Source of the DNA: Halodesulfovibrio spirochaetisodalis
GTDB taxonomy: Bacteria > Desulfobacterota > Desulfovibrionia > Desulfovibrionales > Desulfovibrionaceae
NCBI RefSeq assembly: GCF_001672295.1
Contig: NZ_JXMS01000001.1
Location: forward strand, 1-64,000
Direction of reading: 5' to 3'
DNA: 64,000 nucleotides
The stretch's first letter is position 1; each line of letters opens with the position of its first letter. Below the pieces are notes generated by a model, which had not been told where the DNA came from, searched no databases, and worked only from the letters and a program-made list of their open reading frames with translations. A program made the translations under genes and the position numbers. Shown here one piece after another: positions 42,076 through 51,078 of this stretch.

Positions 42076-43788
42076 TTATTCCTCCATCTGCAGGTAATTC
42101 GTAAATAACCTCTGGCTTACACGGGTAAATGAATCGAAATCTGCGGTAAGTTCCATATTCGGAATGAGCGCTTTGACAACAGGGAACTGTAAATCTTTAC
42201 GTGCCAGCTCAACGTAAACAGGGCGTCTGTTATTGGCGATAAGCATTTTTTCCAGCAGCTGGACGTTACGGATAGGGTCTTCCATGGAAACATTTGACAG
42301 CTCTTCATGCTTACGAGTTGCTATTCCACGTAACGCTGGTGCAGACGGAGGGCTCTGCGGGTAGGGGTATGGAGTTTCCGTTAATGCAGATACGATGGCT
42401 CGTCTGCCGTCCAACCCGGCTCCGGTACCTCGGAACACTTCGCCGCGCCTGCCCATGACAAAGGCATAATAGCAGGGGATACCGAACTCAGTGGTGATGT
42501 CCTGAAACATGACGTGTACTCCGCGGGCAGCATAGTCATTCAGAAGCATGGAGAGTTTCGGGTCTTCTGTGGTTAGGGTGAAGCATTCGTGCTTATTGAA
42601 TGGCTTGGTAGCTTCTGCGTCTCGTTCAAAAATTTCCATGAGCGCTGCCACCTTGGCTTCTTCAAGGATGTTGCCGGAAGCAAGTCCTGTGGAGCCCGGG
42701 GATGAGAATAAAGCTACTTCATCAAGGTTGCAGAACATGTACACCATCTGCACAGGTACAAGGATTGGCTCATAGCCTTCGTTGTCGAGTGCAGGGGTAT
42801 GTCCTTCCATCCAGTAGAGCTTTTCATCTTCATACGGGATTTCGAGTGAAAGCAGGTTGGGATCAAACGCAGTGATTCCCTGTGCAACAAGCTCAGAATA
42901 CCGTGCGTGGGTAAGTGGATGGTCTTTGAGTGTGTTCAGGACATGGTTGTCACCAAAAGAGACGAATGAAGAAGAACGCTCCACAACTTCCATTGTCAGT
43001 CCTGCTCTGGCATCTGCCAGTGCAAGCCCGCGTCCGTAAGATGTGGCGAGGCCTTGGAGCGTATAATCCAGAGAGCCGTTTTGCACGTTGAGGTCAATAT
43101 TCCAGCGGCGCAGCAATGCAATTGGGGATAGTGATGCGATATGGCGCATTTCTACATCGGCAAATAACGGAGTCTTATCGAGTCTGCTCAGGGCAAGATC
43201 AGTTGTTTCCTGTGCAGGTGGTCGTGACCACGGATTACTGTACGGTGTCTGCAACAAGTCTTCGCGGATGGCTGCGGCGGTGACAAATTCTTCCGTGCGT
43301 GGTTCGTAGAGCATTGGAAGATCGAAGTCTTCCGCAACATCAGGAAGTGGAAGCATTTTATGGTCGTGAATGTTCTCTTTGAACTTGGTTATCCACGCGA
43401 GATGGTCGTATTTATCTTCCTGTTTGAACCAGCGAATGTAGATAAGGGGAGTATATTCTTGCAACTGTTCCGATGCGTCATTCGGGAACAGGGCAAGCAT
43501 TTTGGAAAATTTTCCGTAAAGCAGGCAGGTTTCGTATAGCAGTGCTGCAAGCACAGGCTTTATGATAGTGTAGTCCTGCACAGCCGTTTTAAGCAGTGTC
43601 TTGAATTGCTTTTGATCGAAATTTTGAACACGGGTAAGCAGGTGTTTGTGCATGAAGTCGTCAAGCGGATGGTCTTCGAGATAGGAAAGAGCTTCTTCGA
43701 AGGTAAGATCTGCTGGCGGTTCACAGGAAACATATCCAACGGTACCTACTGTGTCGGAAAGATTGAATGTATATTTCATAGATGACAT
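42076..43788 (-). CDS. YcaO-domain protein
   Basis: 570 residues. The first 200 form a helical region that may be TPR-like. The YcaO ATP-binding fold follows: ARAGLTMEVVERSS, KVAALMEIFERDA and GTGAGLDGRRAIVSALTE carry the Glu/Arg ATP and Mg ligands. YcaO enzymes use ATP to activate amide backbones (azoline rings, thioamides). No TfuA, dehydrogenase, ThiF-like partner or precursor peptide gene is seen nearby, so the substrate is unknown. Length and the TPYPYPQSPPSAP loop set it apart from E. coli YcaO. Start ATG with GGGAG upstream. Confidence 0.88.
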   Translation of the reverse strand: MSSMKYTFNLSDTVGTVGYVSCEPPADLTFEEALSYLEDHPLDDFMHKHLLTRVQNFDQKQFKTLLKTAVQDYTIIKPVLAALLYETCLLYGKFSKMLALFPNDASEQLQEYTPLIYIRWFKQEDKYDHLAWITKFKENIHDHKMLPLPDVAEDFDLPMLYEPRTEEFVTAAAIREDLLQTPYSNPWSRPPAQETTDLALSRLDKTPLFADVEMRHIASLSPIALLRRWNIDLNVQNGSLDYTLQGLATSYGRGLALADARAGLTMEVVERSSSFVSFGDNHVLNTLKDHPLTHARYSELVAQGITAFDPNLLSLEIPYEDEKLYWMEGHTPALDNEGYEPILVPVQMVYMFCNLDEVALFSSPGSTGLASGNILEEAKVAALMEIFERDAEATKPFNKHECFTLTTEDPKLSMLLNDYAARGVHVMFQDITTEFGIPCYYAFVMGRRGEVFRGTGAGLDGRRAIVSALTETPYPYPQSPPSAPALRGIATRKHEELSNVSMEDPIRNVQLLEKMLIANNRRPVYVELARKDLQFPVVKALIPNMELTADFDSFTRVSQRLFTNYLQMEE

Positions 43789-43978
43789 TATACTATACTC
43801 CCATATGCTATGAATGAAGCGTTATAGCGTATGTTTTTACAGTGGACAATGGATGCCGTGAACAATAAATGAATACTGACTTGCGTGGGGCTTCTCTATA
43901 TAAAAAAGAATGACAGGCACCCATTTAATTTTCTTTTCAAAATTTTTTATGCTGGTGAATAACAAAGGGGAAATGTTG

Positions 43979-44836
43979 ATGCCATATTTCGGTGCACATA
44001 TGTCCATTGCTGGTGGATTGGAAAAAGCAGTTGAGCGCATTATGAGTGTGGACGGAACTGCACTGCAAATTTTTTCGAAGAATCAGCGACAGTGGAAGTC
44101 AAAGCCATTGGAGCAAAAGCAAATAGATGCTTTTCTTGCTGCATGTTCGGAGTGGGGAGATTACCCGATTGCTGCGCATGATTCGTACTTGATTAATATA
44201 GGTTCCCACAAAGAAGACGGTGTGGAAAAATCCGTGGCTGCGCTTGCGTATGAGCTTGAAAGAGCAGAGCAGTTGAATATCCCGTACGTTGTCATGCATC
44301 CGGGAGCGCATCTGGGAAGTGGGGTAGAAGAAGCACTTGAGCGGGTAGCGAAAAATTTGGATAGAGCTGTTCGTGAGTCCCGTACAGAACGGGTTATGGT
44401 GCTGCTTGAAAATACCGCCGGTCAGGGGACAACCCTGGGCAGGTCATTTACTGAGCTTGCTGCAATTATTCAGCAGTCAGAGGTTGCAGACAGGCTTGGT
44501 GTCTGTGTTGATACCTGTCATGCATATGCTGCAGGGTACGATCTTGCTACTGAAGAAGGGTATGCTGCCACTTTTGATAAGTTTGAGCGGGTGTTAGGAA
44601 TAGAACGGCTTAAATTCATGCATGTGAATGATTCCAAGGGGGCACTCGGCAGCCACTTGGACAGGCACGACCATATCGGCGCGGGAATGCTGGGTGAGGA
44701 AACATTTGCCCGGCTGGTGAATGATGCGCGCTTTATAAGTTTGCCTATGGTGCTGGAGACGCCAAAAGGTGAAGACTTGAAAGAAGACAAGCTGAATTTG
44801 GAATTATTGCATAAATTGGCAGATAGCTCAGTATAG
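43979..44836 (+). CDS. nfo: Endonuclease IV
   Basis: 285 residues from the ATG at 43979 (AAAGGGG 8 bp upstream). Longer frames lack a ribosome site. A zinc-dependent AP endonuclease of base-excision repair. The family motifs are FGAHMSIAGGLEKA, VMHPGAHLG, LLENTAGQG, VCVDTCHAYAAGYD, HVNDSKGALGSHLDRHDHIG and LETPKGED, so the three-zinc ligand set is complete. Stands alone. Confidence 0.97.
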   Translation: MPYFGAHMSIAGGLEKAVERIMSVDGTALQIFSKNQRQWKSKPLEQKQIDAFLAACSEWGDYPIAAHDSYLINIGSHKEDGVEKSVAALAYELERAEQLNIPYVVMHPGAHLGSGVEEALERVAKNLDRAVRESRTERVMVLLENTAGQGTTLGRSFTELAAIIQQSEVADRLGVCVDTCHAYAAGYDLATEEGYAATFDKFERVLGIERLKFMHVNDSKGALGSHLDRHDHIGAGMLGEETFARLVNDARFISLPMVLETPKGEDLKEDKLNLELLHKLADSSV

Positions 44837-45370
44837 CGTGTCAGCAAATAAATTGTATTCTGCACTGGCTGGTGGTACGTAAATGCTTACAGTGTACATA
44901 GAAAATGTCGACATTCTATATTTTCAATGAAATAATAAATTTTTGCTTGTGTTGGCGATATTCTCATTCTAGTAATCAGGAGCTGACATTGTTTCGTGAT
45001 GCAGACGCAGTAAGAATATCGATTTGTAGGGATGCAAGCAGTAAGACATTTTTCGGGCTAATACTCGTAGGTCGCTGTTACAATCATACTTCTTACATAG
45101 AGGTGTAGATGGTTGGGTTCTACTCCTCTTTGCAGGCATACGGAATAGTGTCAGCTTTTTTTTATGTATAGATGACTGCACAGTGTACAGCATTCTCTTT
45201 AGAGCAGAATGAATATGCCTGTTTCTCAGCTGTAATTCAGAGTTTGCATGAAAAATAAAGTTATGCTTTATGCTCATGAACAGTGTTTAAGTATGGCGTG
45301 ATTAAGCTGTGTAATATTCTTTTTACAGAGTTTTATAGAAAAAACACTAAATGTTTGATGATGGTTTGCA
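44837..45370. other. Intergenic region nfo / ygjV
   Basis: 534 bp, A+T-rich. It contains a 12-bp palindrome AATGTCGACATT at 44904-44915. No open frame with a ribosome site, tRNA or clear terminator was found. It could hold a small RNA or decayed gene, but nothing supports either. Confidence 0.45.
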
Positions 45371-45901
45371 ATGTCAGTATTTATCATTTCGCAGTTACTA
45401 GTCGGTGTTGCTCTAATTTTCGATATCCTTTCTTTTCAATTCAAGAATAGAAAATATATTCTGCACTCAATTGCTGCTGCATGTTTTTTTGTGGCAGTAC
45501 ACTTTCTTCTTCTTGAACAATGGACAGCTACCGTACTGATGGGGATCTCCGGTGTACGATACGCCGTCAGCGGGTATACAACAGACCGACGTTGGATGTA
45601 CTTTTTTTGTATAGTTGCTGTGCTGGGTACTTGGTGGACATTTGCGGGCCTCATTAGCGTTCTTAGTTTTGGTGCTACGTTTGTTTTGACTATTGCGGCA
45701 TTTTCTAAAACTGATAAGCGTCTGCGTGAATTGACATTTATTGGTGCAGGGTTGTGGATATTCCATAACATTGTTGTCTGGTCACCATCTGCAATTGCGT
45801 TGGAGTCATTTTTCTTTATGAGCAATGTGGTTGGGTACTACCGGTACTATATCCGTCCCGCCAGACAGGTAGAACAGGAACTTGTGTTTGAACAAGAATA
45901 A
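45371..45901 (+). CDS. YgjV-family inner membrane protein
   Basis: 176 residues with five to six hydrophobic helices. The start VFIISQLLVGVALIFDILSFQFKNRKYIL and the YAVSGYTTDRRW loop match the Imp-YgjV family. Its function is unknown. The ribosome site is weak. The gene is monocistronic. Confidence 0.85.
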   Translation: MSVFIISQLLVGVALIFDILSFQFKNRKYILHSIAAACFFVAVHFLLLEQWTATVLMGISGVRYAVSGYTTDRRWMYFFCIVAVLGTWWTFAGLISVLSFGATFVLTIAAFSKTDKRLRELTFIGAGLWIFHNIVVWSPSAIALESFFFMSNVVGYYRYYIRPARQVEQELVFEQE

Positions 45902-46271
45902 AAAAATAGTACGCTGTTGTAGACTGAATCTTCAAATTGGATTGAGATAAGTAATTCCGGTATAACCACAGAGAAAAAAGTAGTCACAAGCAACGCTATA
46001 TTTTCATATGGTGTTTAATGTGACCACGTAGAAAATTGATTTGATTGCAAGCAAGCTCCGCTGATACCAGCGGAGCTTTTTTTATGTCCGCTGATTGCGT
46101 GCTGTAAAAAACTCATAGTGCGCATTGCTCGAAGTTCAGGGCAGTTGTCAGTGTCTATACGTATTTTCACGGAAAGTATGTGCAAAATATCATTCGTATA
46201 CTGTCTTAACGTGGTAGTATTTATCAATTGTCTAGAGTTCACCCTTTTAAATATTGGCAAAGGGGAGGTTT
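45902..46271 (+). other. Intergenic region with possible small RNA
   Basis: 370 bp. GTCACA near 45985 can pair with TGTGAC near 46020, and a strong terminator follows at 46053-46083, more than 150 bp after ygjV. This would suit a short independent RNA. The remaining 190 bp should hold the cytochrome promoter. Confidence 0.35.
46053..46083 (+). terminator. Rho-independent terminator
   Basis: AAGCTCCGCTG, short ATAC loop, CAGCGGAGCTT and T7. It may end the ygjV transcript or a small RNA. Confidence 0.85.
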
Positions 46272-46829
46272 ATGCCTCATCGCAACGATAGGAGAAAGCG
46301 AAAAAAGCTATTGTTAATAGGGGGTGTAGCCGGTTTTGTATTGACCATCGTTCTTGTGTTGGCTTCTGGCCACATGATTGCTTTGACGAATACAGATCAG
46401 TTTTGTGTGACGTGCCACGTAATGAAGCCGTTCAGGCAGGCATGGCTTGCCTCACCTCACGGGGGGAATAACCCTCAAGGGGTGGTTGCTCAGTGCGTAG
46501 ACTGTCATCTGCCACATGGCACTCTTGTAGAGTATGTCGTAGCCAAAGCCTATACCGGTACACATGATGTCATCATGAATATGATCATAGACCCCTATAC
46601 CCATGATTGGGGAGCAAATCGGGCTGACCGTGAAAATTATACGTATGATAATTCATGTCGGAAGTGTCATACCAGATTGCAGGCGCCGAAAATGGGCATC
46701 AAGGCAATTCTGGCGCACCGCGAGTATCTGAGAAAAGAGAATAAGCTCAGATGCGTAAAGTGCCATGAAAATGTGGGACATAAAGACATGATGTACTACG
46801 TGAACAAGTACTTCAACAGGGATTCATAG
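46272..46829 (+). CDS. NapC/NirT-family tetraheme cytochrome c (NrfH-like)
   Basis: 185 residues from the ATG at 46272 with AGGGGAGG upstream. One N-terminal membrane anchor (about 12-38) is followed by a periplasmic domain with four CxxCH haem sites at 45, 75, 129 and 161. The first reads CVTCHVM, the CxxCHxM pattern of NrfH quinol oxidation sites. It should take electrons from menaquinol and pass them to the octaheme cytochrome encoded 44 bp downstream. Confidence 0.93.
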   Translation: MPHRNDRRKRKKLLLIGGVAGFVLTIVLVLASGHMIALTNTDQFCVTCHVMKPFRQAWLASPHGGNNPQGVVAQCVDCHLPHGTLVEYVVAKAYTGTHDVIMNMIIDPYTHDWGANRADRENYTYDNSCRKCHTRLQAPKMGIKAILAHREYLRKENKLRCVKCHENVGHKDMMYYVNKYFNRDS

Positions 46830-46873
46830 CGAATAGTACGAATGGAAACCTGAACGTGTGTGGAGGAAAAGGA

Positions 46874-48268
46874 ATGAACATACGGAGGACGTTGGTAATT
46901 CTACTCACAATGGTGATCTGTTGCATGTTTGGTGCGGGTATTGCCGCAGCTGAGGAGAAGATGCAGCAGAAAGCACCAAAGGCCATGTCACAAGGCGATG
47001 CAACGATTGGAGGTCTCCATAAGCAGATTCTTGTACAGCGTGGTTTTTCTGAAGAGGCCAAGAAATGTATTGAGTGTCACTCTAAAAAAACTCCTGGGAT
47101 CGTAGATAGCTGGAGAAATGGCCGCATGGCACATGCACAGGTCTCCTGTTATGACTGTCATGTTGTTGAAAAAACATCCCCGATGGCCAGTCAGTGTGAA
47201 GGGGTGCGCGGAACAAATATTTACATGAGCCCTATGGTTTCTTCAAAAACTTGTTCCCGTTGTCACCCTGTTGAAGTGGCACAGTTCCTTGAAAGCTCAC
47301 ATGCTAAGCCTGCATCTGAGCCTGTAATGAACAACCCGACCTTTGCCAAATTGATGTACTACTATGAAGGGCTCGAGTTTGCAGGTGTTGACCGTAATAG
47401 CAAGGCGGCTATGGCACCTCGTGCTTCCGGTTGTCAGATGTGTCATGGTACCATCATTGAGCTTGGCGCAGATAATAAACCTATCAACATGACATGGCCA
47501 GGTGGTCCTGGACAGAGATATCCTGATGGTTCAGTAGGTAACTGTTCAGTATGTCATACACGTCATATGTTCTCAATTGCTGAAGCACGTAAACCTGAGT
47601 CATGTGGTACATGTCACCTCGGTCCAGACCATCCGAACATTGAGATTTATGACCAGTCCAAACACGGACAGGTATATGCAGCGCACGGCGAAAGCTGGAA
47701 CTTTACCGCAGCTCCGGATACTTGGGAGCCGGGTGATTACGATGCACCTACATGTGCGGTTTGTCACTTGAGCGGTATTGGTGAACTGTCTACTACACAC
47801 AACCCTGAAACTCGCCTGAAGTGGAAGCTGTACAGTAAGCGTTCAGAAATCCGCGAAGGCACTCGCGGAGCTGGTGAAGAAGGCAGAAAACGCATGCGTA
47901 TGGTTTGCAAGAATTGTCACTCCACGCTCCATACCAATGCGACAATGGATACCCTTGAAGCTTCTGTTGAGCTTTACAATATCTACTGGGATAAAGCAGT
48001 GGCTATGAAGAAAGAGCTCGCTGATAAGAAGCTCCTTGGTGATGATCCTTGGAAAGACGGCTTCCAGCGTATGATGTACTACCTGTGGCACCACGAAGGT
48101 CGTCGTGCTCGTCAGGGGGCAGCTATGAACGGTCCTGACTATGCACACTGGCATGGATTCTTCCAGATGTTCCAGATGTTCATGGACATGCAGGCCATTC
48201 GTGACTGGCGTATTAAGAATAATAAGATTGAAGAATTGAGCAACGTAGCTTGCCCTGGTCCAGATTAA
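46874..48268 (+). CDS. Octaheme cytochrome c of the hydroxylamine oxidoreductase (HAO) family
   Basis: 464 residues from the ATG at 46874 (GGAGGAAAAGG upstream). A signal peptide (about 1-26, AGIAAAE) sends it to the periplasm. There are eight CxxCH haem sites at 65, 92, 127, 187, 224, 244, 294 and 345 and no CxxCK, so it is not NrfA. The end [11 protein letters not shown] and the [14 protein letters not shown] block are HAO-like. Paired with a NapC-type donor, it most likely works in reverse of nitrifier HAO, reducing nitrite or hydroxylamine to ammonium, as proposed for epsilonproteobacterial HAO. It could also detoxify nitrite or NO. Confidence 0.88.
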   Translation: MNIRRTLVILLTMVICCMFGAGIAAAEEKMQQKAPKAMSQGDATIGGLHKQILVQRGFSEEAKKCIECHSKKTPGIVDSWRNGRMAHAQVSCYDCHVVEKTSPMASQCEGVRGTNIYMSPMVSSKTCSRCHPVEVAQFLESSHAKPASEPVMNNPTFAKLMYYYEGLEFAGVDRNSKAAMAPRASGCQMCHGTIIELGADNKPINMTWPGGPGQRYPDGSVGNCSVCHTRHMFSIAEARKPESCGTCHLGPDHPNIEIYDQSKHGQVYAAHGESWNFTAAPDTWEPGDYDAPTCAVCHLSGIGELSTTHNPETRLKWKLYSKRSEIREGTRGAGEEGRKRMRMVCKNCHSTLHTNATMDTLEASVELYNIYWDKAVAMKKELADKKLLGDDPWKDGFQRMMYYLWHHEGRRARQGAAMNGPDYAHWHGFFQMFQMFMDMQAIRDWRIKNNKIEELSNVACPGPD

Positions 48269-48287
48269 TAGACCGGTTCTTCTTACA

Positions 48288-48321
48288 TAAAAAAAGCCCG
48301 CTGGAAACAGCGGGCTTCTTT
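48288..48321. terminator. Bidirectional terminator
   Basis: AAAAAAGCCCGCTG, GAAA loop, CAGCGGGCTTCTTTT, 20 bp after the octaheme gene. Confidence 0.88.
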
Positions 48322-48341
48322 TATGTATACATACAAGAGAA

Positions 48342-48791
48342 TTATTCGGATGGAACACCTTTGAAAGATGGGAGCAGTGCCTTTTTAGCAAGCTTTGCAT
48401 CTACAGTAAGCATTGGTCCCTGTTCTGTTTCATGAACTTTGTAGTCGGTAATGACTCGTAGATCATTCGGGAACATAACTTCTTTTTGTCTGACCATTTC
48501 TTCAACAATGTCGACCAGAGTGGTCTTTGTGTCCTCGGTAAGATCAAATTGCTCAAGAGAGCGGTGGAGGCCGTCTTCCCATCGGTCGCGAGGGAGAAAA
48601 GAGGCATTCCATGCAAATACACCAAGGCCGATTGCGTTGTCGTCCCCGCTCAGGCTTTCAGATTCAGCTAGCAACGGCTTACAGAACTTCATTACGGTAT
48701 CGGAAAAGTCATCAGTAGTAGAAGCTTTGCGGCGTTTAATAGCAGCAATGCGTTTTTTGATCTTCTGTTGTTCTTTTTTTGATTTAGCCAT
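48342..48791 (-). CDS. Hypothetical cytoplasmic protein
   Basis: 149 residues from the ATG at 48791 with AAAGGAGC upstream. A highly basic N-terminus (MAKSKKEQQKIKKRIAAIKRRK) precedes an acidic alpha-helical body (GLGVFAWNASFLPRDRWEDG, LVDIVEEMVRQKEVMFPNDLR). Not recognised. The basic tail could bind nucleic acid. Convergent with the cytochrome operon. Confidence 0.7.
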   Translation of the reverse strand: MAKSKKEQQKIKKRIAAIKRRKASTTDDFSDTVMKFCKPLLAESESLSGDDNAIGLGVFAWNASFLPRDRWEDGLHRSLEQFDLTEDTKTTLVDIVEEMVRQKEVMFPNDLRVITDYKVHETEQGPMLTVDAKLAKKALLPSFKGVPSE

Positions 48792-48894
48792 GCGGGGCTC
48801 CTTTTTCATAAGATGTCTGCCGCGTCATAGTGTTTTTAAGGAAGAAGAGCAACATGGGAGCAGAACACCTGCTAGGTTTAGTTACCTCATAGCG

Positions 48895-49512
48895 CTAAGG
48901 CTTTTTACGGTACTGCATAAACGCGGCAAGTCCGAGGAGACCCAAAATATATCCTATTCCACCAAAAATATCTTTTGCGCTTGTTTCGGGCTGCATAATT
49001 TCAGCATGCAGTTTAGAAAGCTGCGCAGCTAATGGAGCAGTTTCTTCTCTAACAGCATTACGCACAATGGTGTCCAGCTCAGCTTTTGTGAGCGTTATGC
49101 TAGAAGAAGGGGAACTGGAGGGAGCCACTGGTGTTGCCTTATCTATTTTTGGTGTTTGAGCAGTGTGTGGAACTGACGAAAAATCTTCTGCCTCAATGGT
49201 CCATGAGCCTGCGTGCCCTTGTCCGGCATCAAGTGAGATAACAATCGGGCTTTTGGATTGAATGAGTGCATCGGTGAGTGTGAACGACCATGTACCGTTG
49301 TTATCCGTTTTTCCGGTTGCGATAACATCACCTGTCTTTTTGTCAGTGGCCGTGACAGTGCTTCCTTGTGCTTTTTTTCCGCTAGAAAAATAAGATTCTG
49401 TGTGAACGTTTGTGCCATCAAGCCAGGCAAAAACATTTACTCTATGGGCGAAGGCAGACGTGGAAAGGAAGCACGCGATTAAGAGTGCTGGGATGAAAAT
49501 GGATAAACGCAT
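48895..49512 (-). CDS. Exported NikL/CbiL-like protein
   Basis: 205 residues: a signal peptide (1-22), a mature N-terminus beginning HRVNVFAWLDG, one Ig-like/CNA-B type beta domain (VTATDKKTGDVIATGKTDNNGTW ...), a Ser/Pro linker, a helix, and a C-terminal membrane anchor with RKKP. A His at the mature N-terminus plus a beta domain resembles the NikL/CbiL accessory proteins of nickel/cobalt ECF transporters. No CbiMNQO genes are nearby, so this is an orphan and the link is tentative. Confidence 0.6.
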   Translation of the reverse strand: MRLSIFIPALLIACFLSTSAFAHRVNVFAWLDGTNVHTESYFSSGKKAQGSTVTATDKKTGDVIATGKTDNNGTWSFTLTDALIQSKSPIVISLDAGQGHAGSWTIEAEDFSSVPHTAQTPKIDKATPVAPSSSPSSSITLTKAELDTIVRNAVREETAPLAAQLSKLHAEIMQPETSAKDIFGGIGYILGLLGLAAFMQYRKKP

Positions 49513-49737
49513 GGAGGCTCCTGCGATAGTCGTTGATGGACTATAAAATAGTGTCTGAGTTAGGATATCGACTAGGTGTGACGATATCTAAAAAAGTAAC
49601 ACTCGACAAGAAAACTCATGATGACGAAAAATAGGGAGATAATAATAAGCCAATGCAATGTGTTATGGTAGACAGAAAAATGCTGGTTGCATAAACAGCT
49701 TTACAGAAATGGCAAATCTGACTATAGAAATTTCAAA
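49513..49737. other. Divergent promoter region before the thi operon
   Basis: 225 bp between the NikL-like gene and the first riboswitch. It must hold the thi promoter. No clear -35/-10 pair was recognised. Confidence 0.4.
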
Positions 49738-49826
49738 CAGCTAGGGGAGCCTTCGGGCTGAGAGTGAGCGTAGGAGTTCTGACCCTTGAACCTGATGTGG
49801 TTTGTACCGCCGGAGGAAAGCTAGCA
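49738..49826 (+). promoter_or_regulatory. TPP riboswitch, first of two
   Basis: The conserved elements are GGGGAGCC, GGGCTGAGAGTG, GACCCTTGAACCTGAT, GTACCGCCGGAGGAAAGC, closed by a GCTAG/CTAGC P1 stem. All parts of a thiamine pyrophosphate aptamer are present. Confidence 0.95.
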
Positions 49827-49844
49827 CTCAAGTGCAGTAAGTGG

Positions 49845-49871
49845 GCTTATCCGAAGGGGTAAGCTTTTTTT
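49845..49871 (+). terminator. Terminator of riboswitch 1
   Basis: GCTTATCC, GAAG, GGGTAAGC and T7. It follows the first TPP aptamer, so this is a transcription-termination switch. Confidence 0.88.
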
Positions 49872-49925
49872 ATGCCTGTAGCATAAAACGCACGTCGTTT
49901 TATGAGATACAGGGTGTGTCTACAT

Positions 49926-50014
49926 ACAGCTGGGGGAGCCTTCGGGCTGAGAGTGAACTTATCGTTCAGACCCTTTGAACCTGACGCGGTTTATACCGCC
50001 GGAGGAAGGCTGAG
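49926..50014 (+). promoter_or_regulatory. TPP riboswitch, second of two
   Basis: A second complete aptamer: GGGGGAGCC, GGGCTGAGAGTG, GACCCTTTGAACCTGA, ATACCGCCGGAGGAAGGC, with P1 CAGC/GCTG. It differs from the first mainly in the variable P3 arm. Confidence 0.95.
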
Positions 50015-50032
50015 TACTTAACTCGTATTCTA

Positions 50033-50058
50033 AGCTTACCCTCGGGTGAGCTTTTTTT
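50033..50058 (+). terminator. Terminator of riboswitch 2
   Basis: AGCTTACCC and GGGTGAGCT arms (one G-U pair) with T7. It lies 30 bp before the thiS start. Confidence 0.85.
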
Positions 50059-50088
50059 ATGCGATTAAAGCAGCAAAGGAACCCTACA

Positions 50089-50289
50089 ATGCAGCTAACT
50101 GTAAATGGTCAGATGCAACAATGCAATGACGACACAACCCTGCTTGATTACCTGCAGGGCAACGGCGTGGATGTAAAAGCGGTTGTCGTGGAACTGAATC
50201 GTACCGTTGTGAAGGCTGATGATTTTGGAACTACCGTACTTAATGACGGGGATGTATTGGAAATCCTGCAATTCGTAGGAGGGGGCTAA
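50089..50289 (+). CDS. thiS: Sulfur carrier protein ThiS
   Basis: 66 residues from the ATG at 50089 (AAAGGA upstream). An ATG at 50059 lies in the terminator tail. A ubiquitin-like fold ending in the required Gly-Gly (LQFVGGG), which becomes a thiocarboxylate that supplies sulfur for the thiazole ring of thiamine. It overlaps thiG by one base. Confidence 0.94.
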   Translation: MQLTVNGQMQQCNDDTTLLDYLQGNGVDVKAVVVELNRTVVKADDFGTTVLNDGDVLEILQFVGGG

Positions 50290-51077
50290 TGGAAGCGAAC
50301 AACAACGACGCATTGGTTATCGGCGGAGTCAGCCTGACCAGCAGACTTTTTACCGGAACCGGCAAATATGGCTCAGATACAATCATTCCTGATGTATGTG
50401 CATCGTCCGGATCTCAGGTTATCACAGTTGCGTTACGACGAGTTGATGTCAACGCTGCTACGGGTAATGTTATGCAGCACATTCCCAAGCACATGCAGCT
50501 GTTGCCGAATACTTCCGGTGCGCGTAACGCTGACGAAGCAGTGCGAATTGCTCGTTTGGCGCGCGCGGCCGGATGTGGTGACTGGATTAAAATTGAAGTT
50601 ATCTCCGATAATAAATACTTATTGCCGGATGGGTACGAAACAGCAAAAGCAACAGAGATTCTTGCAAGCGAAGGTTTTGTTGTACTGCCGTATGTGAATG
50701 CGGATTTGTACATTGCGCGTGATCTCGTGAATGCCGGAGCTGCTGCGGTTATGCCTCTTGGTGCGCCCATTGGCAGTAACCGCGGGCTGAAGACCAAAGA
50801 AATGGTTCGTATTCTGATCGATGAAATTTCTTTGCCGATTATCGTAGATGCGGGAATCGGTGCGCCTTCACAGGCATGTGAAGCTATGGAGATGGGCGCA
50901 GCTGCTTGTCTTGTAAACACTGCCATTGCAGCAGCAGGTGACCCTGTTGCTATGGGGCGTGCATTTGGTGATGCTGTCCGTGCAGGGCGCGCAGCATACC
51001 TTGCCCGCACAGCGGCAGTATCTAGTGGCACCGCAGATGCATCTTCACCACTGACCGGCTTTTTAGGCGGTATGTAG
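50289..51077 (+). CDS. thiG: Thiazole synthase ThiG
   Basis: 262 residues, a TIM-barrel enzyme that forms the thiazole phosphate from DXP, dehydroglycine and ThiS-thiocarboxylate. The catalytic Lys lies in [17 protein letters not shown]. The phosphate-binding loops [17 protein letters not shown] and [11 protein letters not shown] are present. Start overlaps the thiS stop. thiH follows after 1 bp. Confidence 0.97.
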   Translation: MEANNNDALVIGGVSLTSRLFTGTGKYGSDTIIPDVCASSGSQVITVALRRVDVNAATGNVMQHIPKHMQLLPNTSGARNADEAVRIARLARAAGCGDWIKIEVISDNKYLLPDGYETAKATEILASEGFVVLPYVNADLYIARDLVNAGAAAVMPLGAPIGSNRGLKTKEMVRILIDEISLPIIVDAGIGAPSQACEAMEMGAAACLVNTAIAAAGDPVAMGRAFGDAVRAGRAAYLARTAAVSSGTADASSPLTGFLGGM

Positions 51078-51078
51078 T

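Noticed and set aside
46874-48268. NrfA pentaheme nitrite reductase
   Set aside because: Eight CxxCH sites and no CxxCK. The C-terminal motif is of the HAO family.
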